In this document: piece after piece, positions 30,132-36,166 of the stretch
Layout: every line of letters begins with the position of its first letter
Numbering within the stretch: position 1 is the stretch's first letter
Assembly (NCBI GenBank): GCA_000745135.1
Contig: JQNH01000001.1
Location: forward strand, 930,001 to 994,000
Length of the DNA: 64,000 bases
Origin: Rhizobiales bacterium YIM 77505
GTDB taxonomy: Bacteria > Pseudomonadota > Alphaproteobacteria > Rhizobiales > Beijerinckiaceae
Reading direction: 5' to 3'
Position numbers and translations under genes: made by a program
The notes under the pieces: generated by a model
Database searches by the model: none
What the model saw: only the letters and a program-made list of their open reading frames with translations
What the model was told of the DNA's origin: nothing

Positions 30132-31358
30132 ATGCTCGATCTGTTGCAAGGCATTCGCGTCGTCAGCTTCAACCACTTCCTGCTCGGTCCCATGGGAATC
30201 CAGGCGCTCGGCGATCTTGGCGCCGACGTCATTGCCGTCGAGACGCCAGAGGGCGGGTGGCAGCGCCATTGGAGCAGCGGCGACCTGTGGTGCGATGGCC
30301 AGAGCATGCTTCAGCTCTGCGCCAACCGGAACAAGCGCAACGTCGCCATCGATCTCAAGTCGCCAAAAGGACGGGAGGTCGCCCTCAAGCTCGTCGACAC
30401 CGCCGACGTGGTCGCTGAGAACTTCCGCCCTGGCGTGATGGAAAAACTCGGCCTCGGCTATGAGGAGCTGAAGCGGCGCCGGCCAGGCCTGATCTACGCC
30501 TCGGCCTCCGGTTACGGCCCGAGCGGGCCTTACGTGGAGCGCCCGGGCCAGGACCTGCTCGCCCAGGCCCTTTTCGGGATGATGGCGATCACGGGGCAGG
30601 CGCAGACCGGGCCGCGGCCGGCGGGCGTCTCGGTCATCGATCATCACGGGGCGGCGCTGTTTGCGCTGGGAATCCTCGCCGCGCTTGTCCGCCGTGGACG
30701 CACGGGGCAGGGCTGCCGGGTCGACGCAAGCCTCATGCAGGCCGCGCTCGATCTTCAAGCGGAGTCCCTCGTCGCCTGGCTGAACGCGCCGGAGCGGCCG
30801 CAGCGCATCCATGCGCACAAGCATGTCGCCGGCTGGTACTACGGCGCGCCATATGGCGTGTATGCGACGCAGGACGGCCATATCGCCATCTCGCTCTGCC
30901 CCCTGAAGACCCTGGCGCAGGCCATCGAGGAGCCGCGGCTTGCCGCTTTCGACGAGGCGGATTCCTTCAAGCGGCAGGACGAGATCGGCGACGTCATCGC
31001 GGCACGACTTGCGATGCGCGGCACGGCCGAATGGATCGAGCGCCTGGAGGAAGCGAGGATCTGGCACGCCAAGGTCCAGGACTATACCGCCATTGAAGCC
31101 GACCCGCAGGTGAGGCACATGGGGTCGCTCGTCACGGTGCCGGGTGCAGGTGAGACAGGCGCGCCGGTCACCCTCGTCAACCATCCATTGCGCTACGACG
31201 GGCAGGCGGCGGAGATACGCCTGCCGCCCCAGCCCCTTGGCGCCCAGACGGGGGAGGTGCTGCGCGAACTGGGGTTCAGCGATGCCGAAATCATCGCGCT
31301 CGCGGAGGAAGACGTGATCCGGGTAGGTCCGCCTCCGGCCCGAGCAAGGCAGGGGTGA
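30132..31358 (+). CDS. CaiB/BaiF family (class III) CoA-transferase
   Basis: The ATG at 30132 (MLDLLQGIRVVSFNHFLLGPMGIQALGDLGADVIAVE) has AGGGG five bases upstream and gives 408 residues. Family features include the N-terminal Rossmann-like start, NRNKRNVAIDLKSPKG, NFRPGVMEKLGLGYEEL, YASASGYGPSGPY, and the catalytic Asp in the stretch ERPGQDLLAQAL. It would move CoA between carboxylic acids through an aspartyl-CoA intermediate. The substrate cannot be read from the sequence. Together with the preceding crotonase gene it suggests catabolism of an unusual acid. Confidence 0.9.
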   Translation: MLDLLQGIRVVSFNHFLLGPMGIQALGDLGADVIAVETPEGGWQRHWSSGDLWCDGQSMLQLCANRNKRNVAIDLKSPKGREVALKLVDTADVVAENFRPGVMEKLGLGYEELKRRRPGLIYASASGYGPSGPYVERPGQDLLAQALFGMMAITGQAQTGPRPAGVSVIDHHGAALFALGILAALVRRGRTGQGCRVDASLMQAALDLQAESLVAWLNAPERPQRIHAHKHVAGWYYGAPYGVYATQDGHIAISLCPLKTLAQAIEEPRLAAFDEADSFKRQDEIGDVIAARLAMRGTAEWIERLEEARIWHAKVQDYTAIEADPQVRHMGSLVTVPGAGETGAPVTLVNHPLRYDGQAAEIRLPPQPLGAQTGEVLRELGFSDAEIIALAEEDVIRVGPPPARARQG

Positions 31359-31548
31359 AGCATCCTTGAACGATCGCGACCGACAAAGGGCTATTCCCTG
31401 AGCCCCGGCCCATGGCCGTCCGCGGGGCCTCACTCCGGAGCGCGCCATGCGGATAATGGCTTCAACTATCCCGCCGCCCGCTCCCTTGAATGGGCAAGGT
31501 TCGAGCCTCAGATCGACAGCGAAGCAGGTTCAACGCTTGGCCGGCAAG

Positions 31549-31755
31549 ATGGACGTGTCGCGGTTCCTGATCGGATTGGGGCTGGTGATCCTTATGGCGG
31601 GATTGCTCTGGCCGTTCCTGGAGAGACTCGGGTTGGGGCGTCTTCCCGGCGACATCATGGTTCGTCGCGAGGGCTTCACCTTCTACTTCCCGATCGTCAC
31701 GTCGCTTCTCATAAGCCTCATCCTCAGCCTCCTGTTTTGGTTCTTGAGGCGTTGA
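31549..31755 (+). CDS. DUF2905 family small membrane protein
   Basis: With ATG 31549 (MDVSRFLIGLGLVILMAGLLWPFLERLGLG) the protein has 68 residues, the normal family size. Two membrane segments flank the conserved RLPGDIMVRREGFTFYFPIVTS. An in-frame extension to 31447 is not conserved. Function unknown; an inner-membrane protein. Confidence 0.85.
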   Translation: MDVSRFLIGLGLVILMAGLLWPFLERLGLGRLPGDIMVRREGFTFYFPIVTSLLISLILSLLFWFLRR

Positions 31756-31849
31756 ACGGCCCTGCCTGCCGCTCGTCGGGCCCCGCCCTCGGTCGGATCG
31801 CGCTTGCGATCGACGCCGGAAGGCGGAGCCGCCGGCGTCGTCTTGCTCG

Positions 31850-32215
31850 TCAGGCCGCCACCTGGGGCGACTGCCGGATCATCCACAGCTCGACTGCGGC
31901 TAAGACCGCGACGACCAGGCCCACGGCGAGATGCGTCCACATGGCGTAGGTGACGCCGGCAAAGCCGAGGAACCACGGCGAGGCGGCCACCCACAGGCCG
32001 AGGATGAGGTTGATCCATTCCTCCCACTCGCGCAGCTCGACCACCGCGGCGATGGCAAGGCCAGCGATCAAGAGGCTGCTGATCCAGGCGTTCCAGGACG
32101 CCGTCTTCTCGCCAGAGAAGCCGAGCAGCCACGGTGCGAAGAACAGGAACGCTGCGGCCACCGCATTGATGATGTTGATGGCCGTGAGTTCACTGCGCTG
32201 CTTCAGTCCATTCAT
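31850..32215 (-). CDS. SPW-repeat membrane protein
   Basis: This 121-residue protein has four hydrophobic segments in two SPW repeats: APWLLGFSGEKTASWNAW and SPWFLGFAGVTYAMWTH. A strong GGAGG lies seven bases before the ATG, and the ATG overlaps the stop of the NDUFS4-like gene (ATGA). Function is unknown. By position it is the last gene of the hsp20 cluster, so it may be heat-induced. Confidence 0.85.
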   Translation of the reverse strand: MNGLKQRSELTAINIINAVAAAFLFFAPWLLGFSGEKTASWNAWISSLLIAGLAIAAVVELREWEEWINLILGLWVAASPWFLGFAGVTYAMWTHLAVGLVVAVLAAVELWMIRQSPQVAA

Positions 32216-33105
32216 GGTCGACCTCCTTTCTCAAGCAAGGTTGCTCCATTCGCCCCTTGATGGGGCGTTTCCCAGCCGGACCGCCCCGTCTGCGGCGACA
32301 GTCTGGCCGGGAACTCGGTCGCGGCCGATGCAGCCGCGCAAAACCCATGTGTACTGCCGGTACGGCGTGGCGGGGCGGGACGGGCCGCTGCCTGCCGCGG
32401 CGCCATGACGAGCAAGGTCGTGCGCTGCGCCTCGTCGAGGGCCGCGAGCGCCGCCTTGACCTCGTCGAGCCGCGACGGCTCGCCCTGCGCCATGGCCTCA
32501 TCGGCAGCAACCTCGAGCAGCCAGGCATCCCACGCCCACCGCCGCAAGACCTCACGCTTCTCGTCGAGCGAGAGGCTCGGATCGTGGACCACCTCCGCCG
32601 GCGAGGCGAAGACCGCGGCCGGGTTGACGAGGGCCCGATCGAGATCCGGGCGGCGCCCGATGGCAGCAAGCCCGTAGCGCGCATCCATCCAGCCGAGCGC
32701 CATCGCCGTCGCATAGAGCTGTCCAGCCGCGGCGCGCTCCTGCGCCGCCTGCTCCGCCTTCCGACGGGCCTCCGCCCGCTCCGCCGGCTCTTTCACGATG
32801 CGGTACGCCAATCCCTGCCGCTCGGCGTAGGCGACCGCCGCATCGAGGGTGTCGAAAGCGAGCTCCACTTGTGTGGCGAGCGTGTCGTCGCCACCGGTCC
32901 AGCCCATGAGAGGCTCGATGGCAGGCGGCGTGCGCCGTTCAAAGCGCAGCAGCCACTGGCCGGTTCGCGCCGTCCCCGATGTCGTCACCGGGCGCTCCCG
33001 GCGGATGATGCGCGCCTCAACGCCCTCCGGCCATACCGAACGTCCGAATGCGAGGACAGGGCTGGCCCGGTGCGCCACTGCGGGAATACCTATGGCCTGT
33101 GTCAT
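32212..33105 (-). CDS. NDUFS4-like protein fused to a conserved C-terminal helical domain
   Basis: The ATG at 33105 (MTQAIGIPAVAHRASPVLAFGRSVWPEG) overlaps the upstream stop as ATGA and gives 297 residues. Residues 30-110 match the ETC complex I subunit conserved region (NDUFS4/AQDQ family): ARIIRRERPVTTSGTARTG, QWLLRFERRTPP, PLMGWTGGDDTLATQVELAFDTLDAAVAYAERQGLAY. A charged helix follows, then NPAAVFASPAEVVHDPSLSLDEKREVLRRWAWDAWLLEVAADE, which closely resembles the central part of the protein encoded just upstream. The tail is Pro/Arg/Gly-rich. True NDUFS4 homologues are about 100 residues and associate with complex I; a role away from complex I is possible here, given the heat-shock context. 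The stop overlaps the SPW gene start. Confidence 0.75.
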   Translation of the reverse strand: MTQAIGIPAVAHRASPVLAFGRSVWPEGVEARIIRRERPVTTSGTARTGQWLLRFERRTPPAIEPLMGWTGGDDTLATQVELAFDTLDAAVAYAERQGLAYRIVKEPAERAEARRKAEQAAQERAAAGQLYATAMALGWMDARYGLAAIGRRPDLDRALVNPAAVFASPAEVVHDPSLSLDEKREVLRRWAWDAWLLEVAADEAMAQGEPSRLDEVKAALAALDEAQRTTLLVMAPRQAAARPAPPRRTGSTHGFCAAASAATEFPARLSPQTGRSGWETPHQGANGATLLEKGGRP

Positions 33106-33509
33106 TGCCGTCCTCCGCGCAAGGGTGCGAACGTCGCCCATGGGCGTCGCCTGCCCGGGCCGCGCCCGCCGCGGATGCTGGAGATAGCCGACAGGTATTC
33201 GCCTGCCGCCTCGGGATCGAACTCGGACAAGGCATCGAGCACTGCGTCCATCCGCGTCTTCGGCGCGAGCTCCGGCGCGGCCTTGGATGCGATCTGCTCG
33301 GCGACGAGTTCGTCGCGGGCCCAGGACAGGAGAATGGTCCGCTTCTCCTGGTCGGTGAACCAGGGGTGGTGGACGACCTCCTGCGGATCCTGGAAGACAT
33401 TGGCGGGAGCCACAAGCGCCTCGACGAACGAACGTTCGGAGACGCCGGGGCTGTCGATGGCCGCCATGGGCCGAACCTGCGCCGCAGAGTCGGTATGGAT
33501 CCGTTCCAT
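33102..33509 (-). CDS. Conserved hypothetical protein sharing a domain with its downstream neighbour
   Basis: This 135-residue protein has the segment APANVFQDPQEVVHHPWFTDQEKRTILLSWARDELVAEQIA, closely similar to residues of the NDUFS4-like fusion encoded next (VF-x2-P-x-EVV-x2-P-x6-EKR-x2-L-x2-WA-x-D). The pair therefore shares a common helical module of unknown function. A Ser/Ala-rich linker and a basic Gly/Arg tail complete it. The ribosome-binding site GGAG is seven bases upstream of ATG 33509. It ends by ATGA on the next gene. Confidence 0.6.
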   Translation of the reverse strand: MERIHTDSAAQVRPMAAIDSPGVSERSFVEALVAPANVFQDPQEVVHHPWFTDQEKRTILLSWARDELVAEQIASKAAPELAPKTRMDAVLDALSEFDPEAAGEYLSAISSIRGGRGPGRRRPWATFAPLRGGRQ

Positions 33510-33542
33510 CGCCCATCTCCGCTCCTTCCACCGCCGAAGGTG

Positions 33543-33575
33543 CTCCGGGCGGCACGGATCATCGTACCGCCGGAG
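33543..33575 (-). other. Inverted repeat between hsp20 and downstream genes
   Basis: CTCCGG-g-CGG pairs with CCGCCGGAG around a 14-base loop, with one bulge. It lies in the 92-bp gap between the second hsp20 and the next gene on the minus strand. No T run follows, so it may be an RNA processing or stabilising hairpin rather than a full terminator. Confidence 0.35.
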
Positions 33576-33601
33576 TCTTCGTGCCGCTCAGCCCTCGTGC
33601 C

Positions 33602-34102
33602 TCAGGCCTCCTTCCCGTTGATCGGGATGCGCTTGGCCTTTTCCTGCGCCTTCGGGGATCTCGGCAGGGTGACGGTGAGCACGCCGTTCTTGAACGACGC
33701 CTCGGCCCTGTCCTCATCCACCTCGAAGGGCAGAGGAATGACGCGTTCGAAGCGGCCATAGTAGCGCTCGCTGAAGCGGCGCTCCCGGTCCTCGGTCTCG
33801 GCCTTCTTCTCACCGCGGATGGTCAAGACGTCCTGGTCGAGGAGCACCTCGACGTCCTTCTCCTCCATTCCCGGCAGTTCGGCCGTGACCGTCACCTCCT
33901 TGTCGGACGGGACGATCTCGATGCTCGGCCACGTTCCGCGCCCGAACACGCTCGGGGCGCCGAAGCGGCTGAACACGTCATCGAACAGCCGGTTCATCTC
34001 GCGATGAAGGGTCAGGAACGGATCGCCCTCATCGCTGCGGAAGACGCTCGGGACCGAGGATCTGGCGTCCCGGCTCCACGGAATGAGATCTCGAAGTGCC
34101 AT
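33602..34102 (-). CDS. Hsp20/alpha-crystallin family small heat-shock protein
   Basis: This 166-residue class A/C-type small heat-shock protein has an N-terminal segment (MALRDLIPWSRDARSSVPSVF), then DPFLTLHREMNRLFDDVF and the alpha-crystallin domain: PSIEIVPSDKEVTVTAELPGMEEKDVEVLL, LTIRGEKK, RRFSERYYGRFERVIPLP, and FKNGVLTVTLP. The C-terminal tail contains AKRIPING, an I-x-I/V-like anchor. It would hold unfolding proteins under heat stress. GGAGG lies nine bases upstream of the ATG. It follows another hsp20 gene by 91 bp and may be cotranscribed with it. Confidence 0.92.
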   Translation of the reverse strand: MALRDLIPWSRDARSSVPSVFRSDEGDPFLTLHREMNRLFDDVFSRFGAPSVFGRGTWPSIEIVPSDKEVTVTAELPGMEEKDVEVLLDQDVLTIRGEKKAETEDRERRFSERYYGRFERVIPLPFEVDEDRAEASFKNGVLTVTLPRSPKAQEKAKRIPINGKEA

Positions 34103-34148
34103 CGTTCTTCCCTCCTTTCTTTCCCTTGAGTCAGGCGCGCGTTCCTGC

Positions 34149-34171
34149 CCCGCGGGCTCGAGGCCCGCGGG
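34149..34171 (-). other. Very stable hairpin between the two hsp20 genes
   Basis: CCCGCGGGC (34149-34157) and GCCCGCGGG (34163-34171) form a perfect 9-bp stem with a five-base loop. It could be a processing site, an attenuator or a terminator without a T run, setting different levels for the two chaperones. Confidence 0.5.
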
Positions 34172-34193
34172 CCGGACATGCCGTCCGAGCGGG

Positions 34194-34676
34194 TCACGCG
34201 GCCTTGGCCTGCTCGACCTGCTTGGGCTGCCCGATCTGCGCGATCGGCGTCGTGCCCGAGCCGGCGGCGATCTCGATCCTGCGCGGCTTCATCTCTTCGG
34301 GAATTTCCCGCACGAGCTCGATCGTGAGCAGGCCGTTTTCGAGGCTCGCGCCTTTCACGTTCACGTACTCGGCGAGATTGAAGGTGAGCCGGAACGCCCT
34401 GGACGCGATGCCGCGATGCAGGACCTGGACGCCTTCAGGCTCGGGATGTTTGCGGCCCGAGACCACGAGCACGTCCTCCTGCTGGACGAGCTCGATCTCC
34501 TCCGGGGAGAAGCCGGCGACCGCCATCACGATGCGGTACTGGTCCTCGCCCATCTTCTCGATGTTGTAGGGCGGCCAGTTGGTCATCGGCTCGACCCGGG
34601 CGGCTTGATCGAGCATGTCGAACAGCCGGTCGAACCCGACCATGGAGCGATAGAGAGGAGAGAGATCATGCCTCAT
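34194..34676 (-). CDS. Hsp20/alpha-crystallin family small heat-shock protein (IbpA-like), thermometer-controlled
   Basis: The ATG at 34676 (MRHDLSPLYRSMVGFDRLFDMLDQA) gives 160 residues; AGGAGG sits eight bases upstream. SPLYRSMVGFDRLFD and PPYNIEKMGEDQYRIVMAVAGFSPEEIEL, VSGRKH, LHRGIASRAFRLTFNLAEYVNVKGASLENGLLTIELVREIPEEMKPRRIEI are typical of IbpA-type proteins. It would bind aggregates with the second Hsp20 encoded downstream. An RpoH-like promoter and a ROSE-like hairpin that covers the ribosome-binding site lie upstream, so expression is expected to need heat both for transcription and for translation. Confidence 0.93.
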   Translation of the reverse strand: MRHDLSPLYRSMVGFDRLFDMLDQAARVEPMTNWPPYNIEKMGEDQYRIVMAVAGFSPEEIELVQQEDVLVVSGRKHPEPEGVQVLHRGIASRAFRLTFNLAEYVNVKGASLENGLLTIELVREIPEEMKPRRIEIAAGSGTTPIAQIGQPKQVEQAKAA

Positions 34677-34763
34677 AGCCACATCCTCCTTTGAGCAACG
34701 TGGATACGAGGGCGCCGGACACCTCTTGGCGCCCGTCGGGCCAAGCTCAAAGAGCCTTGGCTG
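34677..34763 (-). promoter_or_regulatory. ROSE-type RNA thermometer in the hsp20 leader
   Basis: The predicted leader has three stems on the minus strand. First CCAAG-g-CTC/GAGCTTGG; then GGGCGCC with GGCGCCC; last, at 34703-34679, a hairpin in which UUGCUC faces the Shine-Dalgarno GGAGGAU and CCAC pairs with GUGG. In the last one CUC pairs with GAG, G faces G, U pairs with A and U faces U. This is the hallmark of ROSE elements: UUGCU anti-SD plus a G-G mismatch that melts on heating. Known ROSE elements control hsp20 genes in rhizobia. Confidence 0.78.
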
Positions 34764-34770
34764 TAGAAGG

Positions 34771-34798
34771 ACTTAGGATTCGTCGCGGCGCTTTCAAG
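34771..34798 (-). promoter_or_regulatory. RpoH (sigma-32)-like promoter of the hsp20 cluster
   Basis: Minus strand CTTGAAA (34798-34792), 14 bases and CCTAAGT (34777-34771). The -35 matches the heat-shock consensus exactly and the -10 is partial. The predicted start is near 34764, giving a leader of about 87 bases with the thermometer. Confidence 0.6.
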
Positions 34799-34919
34799 GG
34801 GGGCGCACGGGCTTGAGTGGCCGTGCTCCCTTGCCACGCGAAGGCAGGCTCTCCAAGATGCCGCCGGCAAGCCGCAGCGGGATCCCCCTCGCCACTGCGG
34901 GGAGCCGGGGGAGCGCGGG

Positions 34920-35366
34920 ATGGATGCCTTCTATGTGAAGATCGGCGACCGGGTGACCTTCGCCAAGACCGTCGGCGAGTCCGACGTCTACCTCTTCGCC
35001 GGCATCACGGGAGACTTCGCCGTCAACCACGTCAACGAGCAGTATATGACGCGCTCCCGGTACGGGCGGCGCATCGCCCATGGGGCGCTCCTCGTCGGCT
35101 TCATGTCGACTTGCTCGACGATGATGGTCGAGCGCAGCGGAGGGCTGTCGGGCGAGGAGACGCCGGTGTCGCTCGGCTACGACCGCATCCGCTTCCTGGG
35201 GCCAGTGTTCATCGGCGATACCGTGACACTCACCTACACCATCGCGTCGGTCGATCCGGGAAAGCGTGAGTCGGTTGCCGATATTCAGGTCGTCAACCAG
35301 AGCGGCGAGCTCGTCGCGGTAGCGCAGCACAAGATGCGCTGGGTGAGGAACCGCGCCGAGCCGTGA
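34920..35366 (+). CDS. MaoC-like (R)-specific enoyl-CoA hydratase
   Basis: This 148-residue hot-dog protein has the hydratase 2 motif FAGITGDFAVNHVNEQYM (Asp, Asn and His of the active site), then RIAHGALLVGFMSTCSTMM and DRIRFLGPVFIGDTVTLTY. It would hydrate trans-2-enoyl-CoA to an (R)-3-hydroxyacyl-CoA, which can feed polyhydroxyalkanoate synthesis. It stands divergent from the hsp20 cluster. The ATG is preceded by GGGGGAG. The true substrate is unknown. Confidence 0.85.
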   Translation: MDAFYVKIGDRVTFAKTVGESDVYLFAGITGDFAVNHVNEQYMTRSRYGRRIAHGALLVGFMSTCSTMMVERSGGLSGEETPVSLGYDRIRFLGPVFIGDTVTLTYTIASVDPGKRESVADIQVVNQSGELVAVAQHKMRWVRNRAEP

Positions 35367-35449
35367 ACTGGGACCGCCGACGCATTGTTCTTGATCTGTT
35401 CATGTGAGGACAGCAAACTGGCCGTCCTGGCGATTTAAGAGAGGATGCG

Positions 35450-35986
35450 ATGGCAATAGGGAGCGGCCGTCCGGTCGATCGGCATGTTTCGGTGAAGCTG
35501 TTCGTCCGCTATGGCGATGAGGAGCGCGCGATGTCCTTCTACCGCGCCGCGCTCGACGCCGTGGTCGTCAGGCGCCACGCCCTGGCCGACGGTGCCCTGT
35601 GTGGCGCGGATCTGCGCATCGGCGATTCCGTGATCTCCGTTGCCGGCGCCAATCCACATCGCGACGCCGATCCGCTGCAAGGCGGGCCCTGCTCGCCCCA
35701 TGTGCTCGGCACGACCGCAACTCTTCTCCACCTTTATGTCGACGATGTCGAGGCGACGATAGCACGTGCCGTGAGAGCCGGCGCTACCCTGCGCAACCCG
35801 ATCGAGACGACGGCCGCAGGGGAACGGACAGGTGTCTTCGTCGACCCCTTCGGCCATATCTGGGCCGTCACCACGCCTTCCGAGGACTCCGACCAGCTCG
35901 ACGCCGCACGCTCCACCTCGGTCCCGGAAGCCTGGAGCGATGCCTCGTCGGGGTGGGAGGCTGGGCCGGGCGCAGTGCAGCAGTGA
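35450..35986 (+). CDS. VOC (glyoxalase/bleomycin-resistance) family protein
   Basis: This 178-residue protein of the PhnB-like VOC type has HVSVKLFVRYGDEERAMSFYRAAL, DLRIGDSVISVAGANPH, LHLYVDDVEATIARAVRAGATL and VFVDPFGHIWAVTTP. The fold usually binds a metal and a small substrate; the residues here do not identify it. The tail after about residue 150 is Ser/Ala-rich and unconserved. GAGG lies upstream of the ATG. It is convergent with glgP. Confidence 0.78.
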   Translation: MAIGSGRPVDRHVSVKLFVRYGDEERAMSFYRAALDAVVVRRHALADGALCGADLRIGDSVISVAGANPHRDADPLQGGPCSPHVLGTTATLLHLYVDDVEATIARAVRAGATLRNPIETTAAGERTGVFVDPFGHIWAVTTPSEDSDQLDAARSTSVPEAWSDASSGWEAGPGAVQQ

Positions 35987-36166
35987 GGGACCGCAGCGGC
36001 GCTTTTCTCCGGCCGGGAAGCGAGATGCTGCTGCGCAGCGGCGCCCCGAATGTGAGTTCTGGATTGCGCTCCGCCCACCGGGCTCTACGCCTCCAGGAGA
36101 GGGAGCAACGACCGTCGAGCCGCCCGGCTCACGGCGATGCTGGTCGCCGACTGGGGTCCCTTGGCC

